Shown in pieces: positions 33,100 to 42,906 of a stretch of 64,000 nucleotides of DNA. Below the pieces are notes generated by a model that was not told where the DNA came from, ran no database searches, and saw only the letters and a program-made list of their open reading frames with translations. Each line of letters begins with the position of its first letter. The stretch's first letter is position 1. The position numbers and the translations under genes were made by a program. Source of the stretch: Pyronema omphalodes (taxonomy: Eukaryota; Ascomycota; Pezizomycetes; Pezizales; Pyronemataceae); assembly GCA_024516155.1 (NCBI GenBank), contig JAJJXM010000039.1, forward strand, positions 62,001-126,000. Reading direction: 5' to 3'.

Positions 33100-33892
33100 T
33101 ATCAGAATCCGTATCCACGGTTACTGACGACAGGCAGCGCGGGGTTTTCGGCGGCGAGGAGGGCGGCGGCGGGTTAGGTAAGGCTGGTAAGTTGGGAATG
33201 GGCAAGGGTTTGTGGGCTTGGGAAATCACAGGTGAGTTTGGCGAGATGGGATATCACAAGGGAACTTTGTAGATAGGATTGTGGTAAATAGAAACTTGAT
33301 TGCGTGAAGAAATAAACTACATACAAATTTCCTCCTCCTTATACTTGTTCCTTCATGACTCGTGACTCAGCATTCTCCGCCTGCGGAGAATGCTCCCAAT
33401 GCTAACCGCCGTGATAACTACATACATGACCAACATTCCCCCAACATTTGCCAACCGCCGTAATTCCAAATAAGAAAGCAAGATAACTAAACGCCGTAAT
33501 TCCAAATAATAATAACAAGGAAAGAGTACATACCAAAAGAGATAACTACCGGCTAACCGCCGTGATTCCAAATAGCAAAGAAAGAGTACATACCGAAAGA
33601 GATAACTTCCTGGCTAACCGCCGTGATTCCAAATAGTAAAGAAAGAGTACATACCAAAAGAGAGAAGTAAAAGATTCCAACATTTTCCTAGCCGCCGTGA
33701 TACCTAAAAGAAATCCAAATAAGAAATAACTCCGAACATATGAAAATCCTCGGCAAGGGGCCCAGCCCCTTGCCCTAACCCTATCCCTTCACTTCATGAC
33801 AGCGTAGCAGGTTGCTAGGGTGATGACGATCACCCATAGCCCTGCGGTGGTGACGGCGGAGGCCAGGAGCATGTCACGGGAGCGTTGTGACA
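33100..33892 (-). repeat. Gypsy-2 copy 1, 5' LTR
   Basis: 793 bp, same family as 26237-27031, followed by the CTTGG duplication in Gypsy-3 gag. It carries the palindrome, tandem repeats, post-stop hairpin and the hydrophobic reading frame (33789-33892), which by chance runs on in frame from Gypsy-3 gag. Confidence 0.93.
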
Positions 33893-34196
33893 CTTGGGCC
33901 ATTTCCTGGTATAACCCTTTCATCTGCTGCAACTGTTCGTTCATAGCAGCTCCTTCCCCGGCTGCCTCAATCAACTTCTTGATATCCCCTTCTGTGGCGC
34001 TCATTCTTTCCGTAATCAAAACTACCCATTCAGGAACATCGCCTGTGTTGATCGTTGTTCCATGATGGACCCGTGCTGGTCCAAGAGTAGTAACCTCGTC
34101 CCATGAACGAGGACGGGTGATGCTGATGGTGTTGCCCATAGGAGCATCGAGGCCGTCATCGTGACCAGCAGGTCCAGCGATTCTGCGTGAGGCCAT
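33893..34196 (-). pseudogene. Gypsy-3 gag N-terminus
   Basis: ATG at 34196 begins MASRRIAGPAGHDDGLDAPMG and runs to LYQEMAQ, where Gypsy-2 copy 1 is inserted; the frame resumes at 26236 with MQKAYDILAKKGG. The segment has helical, charged character (ERMSATEGDIKKLIEAAGEG) and likely begins the coiled coil seen at 25718-26236. Without the insertion it is the normal N-terminus of the Gypsy-3 capsid precursor. Confidence 0.8.
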
Positions 34197-34333
34197 TATT
34201 GTTGATTGGATGGTTCTTTTGAGATGGTTTTTGGAGGGGTTTTCGTTTTCGTATTGCCCTAGAAGAGGGTCTTCCGTATTCGTGTCGATTAATAAACTTG
34301 GTAGCTTGTAGCCTTAAGTTTATAGTGTGAACC
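34197..34333 (-). other. Gypsy-3 leader
   Basis: 137 bases between the 5' LTR and the gag ATG. Directly after the LTR the minus strand reads GGTTCACACTATAAAC, the expected place of the primer site; I could not assign a tRNA. No gene is seen. Confidence 0.5.
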
Positions 34334-35709
34334 TGGGCACAGTCCTAACTATGCGGAGGCTTTCCGGTTGTTTCTCAAGTACTCTGTCCTGGTGTAGACA
34401 GACGCTTCTTTCTCAAGATCTAAAAGAACTTATTCCAAAGATAAGCTAGGAAGAGAATTAACCGATCACAGGCCGAATAAACTTAAGGGTCGTCTTCAGA
34501 GGTATTCGTTAGTGTAGATGTGGTATCGTCGTGTATGGGATCACTGGATGATGATGGGGGAGACAGAGGGAAGACATAGGGTCTTTGATAGACTTTCGTC
34601 TACAAGTTCGCCCAGCCTTCCTTTGGGCACCAACTGCCAAACTGAGCTTAGGAGATAAGACATGGGTCAAAGCTGTGACGCATCTGCTGAGGCTTGCATC
34701 ATACTAAGCGCGCAATCAAATTAATCGCTCACTTGCATAATGCTCGCCCTGGTCAGATTAATACTTGAAATAGCTCACCGTACTACCACACCTTCCAATG
34801 AGGTGCTGGGGTTATGAGTCACACCGGAGGCCAACTCCGTCTGACTGCATCATGCATGAACTCCTGTGATAATGACGCATGAGTCATTTATCGTATGAGT
34901 CGCGCCATCATAGATCTCCCTAGAGAATCTCGATTGCAAGTAGAGGTCACTGACATCATAAGGAACCCTGATGCCCTACCGGAGTGGATCACTCTGTCAC
35001 ATTCCTGTGTGATGTCATATGTGCCCCACCTGCGCGCACTTGCGCGCAGCCACACCCTGGTGTGGATGCAAACGCCGTCTTGTTCCAAGTTGGCAGCTCT
35101 AGGCCCAAGGACGCGTCATATCAGTTCCGTCAAACAGGTTTCCTGAGTGGAGTTCCCGGCTGGACGTCGTCTCATGCTGATGCACTGTTGACGCCTGTCC
35201 TGCATTCCACTCCTGCTTGCTGACTAGACTCTGCCTTATGTCTTCGCCCAGCTGTTCACCCAACTCGTAACACCGGATGACACTCTTGCGCCGCATCTGC
35301 ATCTTCCTGGAATCCTTTGTTCCTATGCAGCCCCTATTGTAGCCGTGTATTGCCGAACCCTCCTGAGGTATAAGGAGGTGACCTTTCGTCGTCTTCCTCG
35401 TTCTCCATCAGCGTCGTGTGTAGTTGTCTCAAGGGTAAGTCCACGCCCTTGAGGTAAGTGTTCCTTTCCCCTCTCCGTCCTGAGTCCTCCCAAACTGACA
35501 GTGAATAATAGTTTCGACGCCTCAGGCCGGGATCCTGGTGAGGTCCTATCGGAAAGTCACGAATCACGTGTCGTGGCTAGCCTGAGCTCCTCTGGGGGTT
35601 CCGGCCCGGGATACTAACTTGATTATTCATTCTCCTGTCGAGTTTGCCATATTCTCCATAGCGTTATATATGATACCTATTCTATTCTCACACATTATAG
35701 GGTGTGACT
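34334..35709 (-). repeat. Gypsy-3 5' LTR
   Basis: About 1.38 kb repeat of 12924-14302. Its outer end (GGTGTGAC, 35701-35708) abuts LINE-B ORF1 sequence. Confidence 0.9.
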
Positions 35710-37258
35710 CGGTGACTTTTCGTGGTTCGAACAAGACGACGACCTTCGTGCGTTTCAATGTGTTGTAGTCGTTGAGGGAGTTGAGGGCAATCATGACGCT
35801 CGACGCCGACTTACCGGCCCGTTTGTCGGGGTGGGATATGTACCGCGGTGGTTGGGTTAATCTGACGGAGTGGTTACGTTCGATCTCAACTTGCAGTTTT
35901 TGCATGCCTTCTTCGGAGTCTGGGTAGTACTCGGTTGGTACGCCGTGGACCGCTAGTTTGTACCACTTCTCGTTTATGCGGGGGGGCAGCAACGTAGGGT
36001 GTACTGTGCGGGCGGCTTCGAGTATGAGGGGCAGGTGGGGGGCAATATCGGCGGGTGTAATTTGGGGGGGGGGGGGGGTCAAAATAAGATTTCCTTTCAC
36101 GTTCTTCTTCACCATCGAGATGGAGACCTTCTCAGCAACATTTGCTGCGCGCAAGGCGTCGTTGACGGCAGTTCCGATTGCTATCTTGGAGCTCTCTGGG
36201 AAAGAACGGGGGTCTGGGCATGGGATAATAATGTCGGTGGGGGGGGGGGGGGATTCTTTCTTTGGGCTTTGACGGGTTTGGTGGTTTGTTTACGAGGTGG
36301 GGGGTAGCAGGGGAATAACTTCTTCGTTGCGGGTACTTCTTCTTGCCATGGGGTGGAGGGGTTTTGATCGGGGCGTGGGGCATGGACGGGGAGGGGGATC
36401 TTGTGTTTCTTGAGCTCGTTCTCGGCGTCAAGACAGCGCTTCTTCCAGTAGGAAAGTTCCTTAGGGGAGGGGGCAGCGGGGGTGGGGACGTGAATAGAGG
36501 GGAGATCGTTGGATTCGGGGGGGGGTGGGGCGAGGGTAGTGGGGTTCTCGGGGGTGGAGGAGGATTCGACGGGGGAAAGGAGGGCTGAGATGTCTTCATT
36601 TGGGAGTATGACGGGGGCAATGCGGGACAGGAGGTCGTGGACGGCACGGATTGTAGACTGGTATTTGTGGATAGATCGGAACGCCTGAGTGACTCTGTCG
36701 TTGGTGGCTTTGTCGGCGTGTCGAAACATGTCCGTGGCGGTGTTGAGATTGTCGTTGAGTTGGTCGATGGATGTTGCGAGGCTGTCGGTGGTGGGGTTCG
36801 TAAACAGGGGGTTGTCGGTGTCGCGGCGGAGGCGTTGGACTCCAGCGGGGACTGGGGTGGAGTCGGCGGCGATGAGGGTGATGGAGTGGGCGGTGGAGGC
36901 AGCTGGGCGTTTCTTCGATTTGTTCAGTGTGGCGTTCAACGGTGTATTTGGGGTCGGGGTTGGTCAATACGTCGGGGGTGTCATTGTTATCAGGGAGGGT
37001 TTTCTTATTGTGGGGGGTTTTGGGGGGAGCGTTGTTGGTGTTGCGCGCGACGGGGGTGGGGGAGCTTTCGCGGGAAGACGCGTCTTCGTCGCTAGAGTCA
37101 TCGCTGACGTCAGAGCACGTGTCTACGTGCGTTTCCGTGTCGGACGCGTCGGACCCCCGCGGCTCCGCGTTAGCGCGTTTTTCTTTCGCGAGCGCTCGAG
37201 GGGGTGCTTTGTCGCGGGGGAGGGGCTGTTTCTCAACAGCGGAGGATCGGGTGGGCAT
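35710..37258 (-). pseudogene. LINE-B ORF1, truncated
   Basis: Starts at ATG 37258 with MPTRSSAVEKQPLP, as in LINE-A. Acidic segment DTCSDVSDDSSDEDASSRESS, then a helical segment (DQLNDNLNTATDMFRHADKATNDRV), a proline-rich linker and the RRM-like core (KGNLILTPPPP, YKLAVHGVPTEYYPDSEEGM and SASSVMIALNSLNDYNTLKR). It ends at VVVLFEPRKVTE, where LINE-A goes on into the CCHC knuckles. Frames change in G-runs at about 36061-36078 and 36239-36251 and near 36940. Truncated by Gypsy-3. Confidence 0.8.
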
Positions 37259-37549
37259 CGGAAGCTCGGAATAAGTTGTTTTCTGCGGTAGCGACAAGGA
37301 ATCCGCGATTGAGATGATGGTTTTTGATGTGGGTGGAGGGTGGTGTTGATGGAACCGGTTCGCGGGGCTTTTCTCAGGGGCCCGAAAACTCTTTTTCGAT
37401 GAAAACTCAACGCAAAAGAGAGGGCCTGATCTGGAAAGGCTGCGAATAGGTAATTCGGGGCTGCCAAACAATAATCCGCGATAAAATCTTGCGATTTCGG
37501 CGCGGTTGTTGAAAAGGCAGGGGGGGGTCGCTCTTTGCTGGGTGGTGTG
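35710..37549 (-). mobile_element. LINE-B: 5' part of a LINE-A-type element
   Basis: Minus-strand LINE 5' end (C-run near 37520 on the element strand, 5' terminus about 37549) with ORF1 only; the rest was separated by Gypsy-3 and lost. It starts beside LINE-C sequence (short scrap 37550-37560), so it probably inserted into LINE-C ORF1. Confidence 0.85.
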
Positions 37550-37860
37550 GGGTCCGCATTGTGGAGGAAATAAAGGCGGAAAAATGGTTAAAAATGGGAG
37601 GGGAAGGGTGGAGGAAATGGGGGATCAACCCGGCGAGGTGGCCTCCGAGCGCACAGGGCTCCTTGGATCTGACGACGCTAGATGAAAAACTGCACGGCGA
37701 GACTTGGGAGACTACACTCCCACCCACATTGACAGCTCTGGGGCTTACCCAGTGGGGACCTGGCATCACCCCCAGGTCCTTAACATTGTATTTAAATTGT
37801 AGATTCCGCCATAACCTTACGGTTGGATGCGTGTATGAATAAATAAATAATAAATAAATG
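37550..37860 (+). mobile_element. 5'-truncated LINE 3' end with ATAA tail
   Basis: Plus-strand copy of the conserved 3' module, beginning near GTGGAGGAAATAAAGGCG. It contains the stem-loop GGACCTGG-CATCACCC-CCAGGTCC (37756-37779) and ends in a GAATAAATAAATAATAAATA tail. The same module ends LINE-G (44233-44515) and the derivative at 40914-42906. It looks like a short, 5'-truncated insertion. No coding capacity. Confidence 0.8.
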
Positions 37861-38700
37861 AATCTACCCGACGCCCCAAGCACTGCCCCTGCTGAGACCA
37901 ACGGATGGAAGACTCTGGAGGCGAAGGCTACACAGAAGAAGAAGATGAAAGCGAAGGAGACGACATCTACGGCAGCGATACCCAAACAGACCCCTACAAC
38001 AAAGAATGGTGGAAGGGGAAAGAATACCCACCAACCCAGACAGACAACTCCCTCCGCAAAGAAGACTTGGGCAGATGTCGTCAAGAGCGGAGGCATCAAC
38101 GTCCAGAATGTGCTTGGGAATCGCAATCTTGGACTTACGACACCACCGACAAGAAGGGGAGAGAGGCGAGGCGGGGCAGCGACAAGGCTGAGGAAGATGG
38201 CGGGAGAAGGGGAGAGAGGGGACGAGAAGAGGGGCAGGGCTGGCCCGGGTGTCTCAAAGGGCAAGGAGTCAGGAGACACCAGCGGAGGAGTTGAGAGAGG
38301 AGAGGAGAGTGGGGGCGCAGGTTGCCCGGCGGCTGTTTAACTTTGCTTTGGTTTTATTTTTGCTTTGTGGAGGAAATAAAGGCGCAAAAATGGTTAAAAA
38401 TGGGAGGGGAAGGGTGGAGGATAGAGGGGAACGACCCGGCGTGGTGGCCCCTGAGCGCACAGGGCTTCTGGAACTGATGACGCGAGATGGATTCAGACCC
38501 AATGAGATGGGAGACTACACTCCCAAACCCTCATAACTGCTCTGGGGCTTACCCAGTGGGGACCTGGCATCACACCCAGGTTCTTGACATTGCATTTAAA
38601 TTGTAGATTCCGCGATAACCCTAAGGTTGGATGCGTCTATGAATAAATAAATAAATGAATAAATAAATAAATATGAATAAATAAATAAATAAATAAAGGA
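37861..38700 (+). mobile_element. 5'-truncated copy of the ORF2-less LINE derivative
   Basis: Begins inside an ORF1-like frame (DAPSTAPAETNGWKTLEAKA to KKTWADVVKSGGINVQ), passes into a G/A-rich region, then into the shared LINE 3' module with stem-loop (38560-38583) and a long AATA-type tail (38640-38700). The order ORF1-fragment then 3' UTR matches 42698-40914 on the other strand, so it is a second copy of the same internally deleted element. The tail abuts LINE-C at 38701. Confidence 0.8.
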
Positions 38701-40261
38701 AGCTGGCATGTGTGGTCTTCCGTAGGGTGGTCCTGTCCGCAGAGCGCGCAGGTGGGGCCGTTCTGGCTGGCACAGTTGCTGTGGTGGTGGGCGAAGAGTT
38801 GGCAGCGCCGACACTGGTCGGTCTTCCACGCAGTGTGCTAGTTGGTGGCTCTCTGAGGTTCAAAGAGTACCATAACGTTCTTGCGTTCCAGGAGCGCCAA
38901 CTCTTCAGCTGTGCGCACCGCAATGACCACACTGGAAGCAGATTTGCCTTCGCGTTTCTCTGCGGACGTCATGTAGGGGGGCGGTTGTGCTAAGGTGATC
39001 GGAGCGTTGCTTCGTTGAATTTCTTCTTGCAGGAGGCGCATTCCGTCGGGACTGTCGGGGTAGAGTGCGGTGGGGATTCCGTGAACGGCGAGTTCAAACC
39101 AGCGTTCATTCAGTCGTGCCTCAGAAATGGACGCATTGACTTTTTTGGCGGCCGCGTGGATGGTGTCTAAGTGTTCAGTTAGCATTGCTTCAGTTGTGAC
39201 GTCCGACATGATTAAGATTAGGTTGCCCGTCATCGTTCTCCTGACTTCGGTGACGCTCATGTTGGGAGGGCCCTGTTTTCGTGAGAGCGCGGCGTTGATT
39301 GTCAGTCCCATTTCAATCCTTGTGCTTTCTTGGATCTCTGTAGGGTTCGGGAATGTTATCACGACTGACACTGGGCGTGTTCGGTTGCGGCGGGGGTTTG
39401 GGCGTGGCGAGGAGGTTTGTTGGGGTGCGCGGGTTGAGGCGGAGAGGTTGGTGGGGGCGGTGCCGGAGGTCCATGGGGCAGACTTGCTGGCGCTGGGTGT
39501 TGTGGCAGGGCGTTGGGTGCTGTGCTGGGAGGGAAGGGGGATGCCGTGGAGCCGCAGGGTGTCTTAGTGTAGCGTGCAGTACATCTTGAGTTGTGCATGG
39601 TCGGTGGGGTGGGGGGAAGGTTGTGTTTCCCGTGGTGCTGCTGTTGTCTCTGGGGTTGCTGACGCGGGGGTTGCTGTCCTGGTGGGTTTGTTGCCGGAGG
39701 CGTCGGTTTCACGAGTTTGTCGATGAGCTTGTTGATGTTGTCGATGGATTGTGCAATTGGGCAGAGGACGTCATTGGTGTGTTTCGAGATCATGGTGGCG
39801 ATGGTGGTAAGGAATTCGTCGCTTGGCTGGAGGGTTGATTCGTATTCTTCTTCTTCGTCAAGATCGGTGTCGGAGTCGATGTCGATAGGGTCTGGCAGTG
39901 CGGGTGTGTTGTCAAGGTTGCGCATGGCGGGGTTGTTGTCGAGGTGAGCGATGGCGGCACGTCTCATTTCCCAGGCAGTGCGTCGGAGCAGGTGGATGTC
40001 GCATTCAGAGACTCTGCTGAGTCGGGCGGTGTTTCGGGAGGTGGAGGAGGTAGGATTTCTGCGGGATGGAGGGTTGACGGAGGATGTGCCAGCGTGAGGG
40101 GTGTCTGCACAGGCGAGGGGGTCGGTGGACATGGCGGAGGTGGGATCGATGGCTATAATTTGGTGGGTTGGGGTTGTCGGAACTTGGGTGGTAGGGCTGC
40201 AGGTGTCAACTGGTGCCTGCATAAGCGAGGGGGTCAGCGGGAGGGACGGATTAGCGTCCAT
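38701..40261 (-). pseudogene. LINE-C ORF1: RRM-like region and CCHC knuckles
   Basis: ATG at 40261 (MDANPSLPLTPSLMQAP). An acidic tract (IDIDSDTDLDEEEEYES) and a helical segment (IAQSIDNINKLIDKLVKP) lead to a Pro/Gln-rich linker. One frameshift near 39365 leads into the RRM-like part: VVITFPNPTEIQESTR, GNLILIMSDVTTEAML, ERWFELAVHGIPTALYPDS and KSASSVVIAVRT. A second change near 38840 leads to two knuckles, CRRCQLFAHHHSNC and CALCGQDHPTEDHTC. Truncated after HTCQ. Same family architecture as LINE-A but clearly diverged. Confidence 0.8.
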
Positions 40262-40685
40262 CGCTAAATCGGGATCGCTGTAAGCGATGGCGACGGGTCA
40301 CGTGACAGGCTCTGGTTAAGCGAGAAAACATTTTCGTGAAGAGAGGGGGTCCGAAAGGGGGGAAATTCTGGGGTCCACCACAACTAGTGCTGCTGGCGAA
40401 AGGGGAATTTGGGGAGGGGGGGAATTCGGTGTGCCGAAACCGAAAATGTGTTTTGTTTGATGATCGGAGGGGCGGGGCGGTGTCGATGGCAAGGCCCGTT
40501 GGCCGGTCCGGAGGTCCCAGAATTGCGTTTTTCCGCTGAAACTCAACGGTAATCGGGAATTTGTCCCTGGAAATCCGGATTCGGGGTAAACTGAGTGCGA
40601 TAAAGCGATTTCCGTCGGCAGAGCCGGGAAATTTGGGGTTGTTGTCGAAAATGCAGGGGGGGGTCAGCGGTTGCTGTGTGGTGTC
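38701..40685 (-). mobile_element. LINE-C: 5' part of a divergent LINE
   Basis: Minus-strand LINE 5' end: terminus near 40685 with the C-run (G-run 40656-40662 on plus), a 5' UTR of about 420 bases (40262-40685) and ORF1. It is cut at 38701 inside the knuckle region, where the plus-strand tails abut. A short stretch at 37550-37560 may be its continuation. It sits in LINE-D ORF1. Confidence 0.8.
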
Positions 40686-40913
40686 ACAGGGTGGAGGATG
40701 TGGAGATGGGGGCGGGGGACTCGGCGGTGGTTGTTCCTTTAGGTAGGAGGGAGGGGGCGAGGAGTTGGACGGCATTGTAGATGGATTGGAGGAGGCACTG
40801 GTTCTTGTTGATTGTTTTGAACGCTTTGTTGATTCTGTCGTTCGTTGTCTGGTTGGCGTGGCGGAACATGTCCACGGTGGTTGCAAGATTGTGGTGGAGG
40901 ACGTCGATGGATT

Positions 40914-42906
40914 TATTCCCTCATTTATTGATTTATTTAGTTATTCATACACACATCCAACGGTAAGGTTATGGCGGAATCTACAAATTAAATACAATGT
41001 TAAGAACCTTGGGGTGATGCCAGGTCCCCACTGGGTAAGCCCCAGAGCTGTCAATGTGGGTGGGAGTGTAGTCTCCCAAGTCTCGCCGTGCAGTCGTTCA
41101 TCTAGCGTCGTCAAATACAAGGAGCCCTGTGCGCTCGGAGGCCACCTCGCCGGGTCGATCCCCCATTTCCTCCACCCTTCCCCTCCCCTTTTTAACCATT
41201 TTTCTGCCTTTATTTCCTCCACAAAGCAAAAACAAAACCAAAGCAGAGTCAAACAGCCGCCGGGCCACCTGCGCCCCCACTCTCCTCTCCTCTCTCAACT
41301 TCTCCACTGGTGTCTCCTGACTCTTTGCCCTTTGAGACACCCGGGCCAGCCCTGCCCCTCTCTCCTCCCCTCTCTCCCCTTCTCCCTCCTTCTTCCTCAG
41401 CCTTCTCGCTGCGCTGCCTCGCCTCTCTCCCCTTCTTGTCGGTGGTGTCGTAAGTTCAAGATTGTGATTCACAAGCACAATCTGGACGTTGATGCCTCCG
41501 CTCTTGATGACCTCTGCCCAGGTCTTCTTTGCGGAGGGGGTTGTCAGTCTGGGTTGGTGGGTATTCTTTCGCCTTCTACCATTCTTCCTTGTAGGGGTCT
41601 GGTTGGGTATCGCTGCCGTAGATGTCGTCTCCTTCGCTTTCATCTTCTTCTTCTGTGAAGCCTTCGCCTGCACAGTCTTCCATCCGTTGGTCTCAGCAGG
41701 GGCAGTGCTTGGGGCGTCGGGTAGAGGTGTGTCCTGACCAGAGGAACTGTCAGGCTGAGGTTCCGGTGTCGCTTCAGTCGAGGTGATTGCAAGGAGGGCT
41801 ATGGATGACTTTAACTTGAGGGCATCACGTTTGTCCTGGGCAGCGGTGGTCGCGTGCTTCGAGTGCGTCAGGCTTCGCACCGGTGATGCAGCTCTCGGTT
41901 TGTGTGTTGACCGGTACTCTGGTCATTGATGACGTGGGTTCGGTGTTCTGGTCGCTTCGCCTTCGCTGTCTCTTGCCAGGAGGGTTGCGAACAGCGTCCA
42001 GGACATCCTGGATGTCATGGTGTACGACGGCCAGATGCATAGTCATCTCTTCCATCGCTGAGAAGAGGCCGTGAGGTTCAGTCAAGGGGGCGCCGAAATG
42101 ACTTGTTGCTGTTCGTGGATTTTCTTCGTCAGGGCGTCCACAGCAGCCTTGAGAGCTGTTGTTACTGCCTGTGTGGAGTCGTATGCTTCACGCAGCGTCG
42201 CGTTTTCGAAGAGCAAATCATTGAATTTGGTCATCAGACATCGAATCTGCCGTGTATCGCTTTGTTGTTGTTGCGTATGGATTCTTCGAGCGTATTGAAG
42301 CGTCGCTGTGTGTCCTGATGGATCTGTTGTATCTCCAGGAAGCTGGCTCCAGTGAGTTCAGCGTGGCTGTCTCTAAACAGTTGATCGAGCGTGACATAGT
42401 TGTCATTAACTGCTGCTTCATTAATCGCAGATACACACAAGCGACGGTAGTTACTGAACCGGCTGTGTTCAGTGGTCGCCTGTTGCTGCTTTGTTGAAGC
42501 CGAAGGAACTGGTGATCCTGCCAAGGCCACGCTCTGAAAGGGCTTTCCAGCGAAGTTTTCATCAACTTCATCAACCTTTCCATCTCTTCCATCAAAAGTA
42601 GGATTGGATCCATCATGAGGAGGGTCGGCTAGAACGTTGTACGCGTTTTCGGACCGTTTCGATCGTTGGGCGTTGTTCAGTCGTTGTTTTGGAGACATTT
42701 CGTGAGGTGGGGTAAGCCAAAACTCGTGAAAACTCTGATTTTGCGACAAGAGTCAACAAAAACAATGTAGAATTCCCTGAAAATTCAGGGAATAACGTAA
42801 CAGAGTGCTGCGAATCCGAATCCGATGAGAAAACCGGGGGTGCGGTGCTCGTTGTTGAGAATGCAGGGGGGGGGGGGGTCGCCGTTGCCGTGTGGTGTTT
42901 TTTTTT
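40914..42906 (-). mobile_element. ORF2-less LINE derivative, full length, with 16 bp target duplication
   Basis: About 2 kb minus-strand element: LINE-type 5' end (C-run near 42870 of the plus G-run, terminus 42906 with extra A's), an ORF1-like gene, a G/A-rich junction, the shared LINE 3' module (40946-41222) with stem-loop, and an ATAA-type tail (40914-40945). It is flanked by AGGACGTCGATGGATT (40898-40913) and AGGACATCGATGGATT (42907-42922), one mismatch, within LINE-D. No endonuclease or RT is present, so it must have been moved by another LINE. A truncated copy lies at 37861-38700. Confidence 0.82.
41098..42698 (-). pseudogene. ORF1-like gene of the LINE derivative
   Basis: Likely ATG at 42698 (MSPKQRLNNAQRSKRSENAYNVLADPP). 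It continues with a helical, heptad-like stretch in a second frame from about 42240 (KFNDLLFENATLREAYDS, AAVDALTKKIHEQQQ) and VVHHDIQDVLDAVRNPPGKRQRR. A third frame begins about 41880 (KRDALKLKSSIALL, ETNGWKTVQAKASQKKKMKAK, KKTWAEVIKSGG). It then passes without a break into the G/A-rich tail. The RRM-like core and CCHC knuckles of LINE-A/B/C are missing. It could act in trans as an RNA-binding chaperone or be a relic. Function unproven. Confidence 0.6.

Larger units (their letters stand above)
26237..33892 (-). mobile_element. Gypsy-2 copy 1: chromovirus with an extra third gene
   Basis: Best preserved element of the window. LTRs 26237-27031 and 33100-33892 run TGTCACAACG to GATTCTGATA on the minus strand, and a 5 bp duplication CTTGG flanks them (26232-26236 and 33893-33897). 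Minus-strand order is leader, gag, protease, RT/RNase H/integrase/chromodomain, then a 355-codon third gene reaching into the 3' LTR. The only clear lesion in gag-pol is one extra base near 31252 between protease and RT; copy 2 lacks it. The two LTRs differ more from each other than expected for a fresh insertion. Confidence 0.95.
12924..35709 (-). mobile_element. Gypsy-3: Ty3/gypsy chromovirus hit by three later insertions
   Basis: Minus-strand LTR element with long LTRs: 3' LTR 12924-14302 and 5' LTR 34334-35709. Its own coding sequence lies in pieces: gag N-terminus 33893-34196, gag middle 24588-26236, gag end/protease/pre-RT 22716-23805, and RT to chromodomain 14303-17302. The gaps are Gypsy-2 copy 1, a solo Gypsy-2 LTR and Copia-1. 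Right-hand flank is LINE-B ORF1. No matching target duplication is visible (GTTAA left, TCGGT right), probably because the left flank was rearranged by LINE-A. Confidence 0.9.

Noticed and set aside
36596..37471. Long proline/histidine-rich frames in LINE ORF1 regions, including plus-strand glycine/valine-rich ones
   Set aside because: They are shadows of the G/C-biased ORF1 sequence; the true frame is set by agreement between LINE-A, -B and -C (MPTRSSAVEKQPL and RRM-like motifs).
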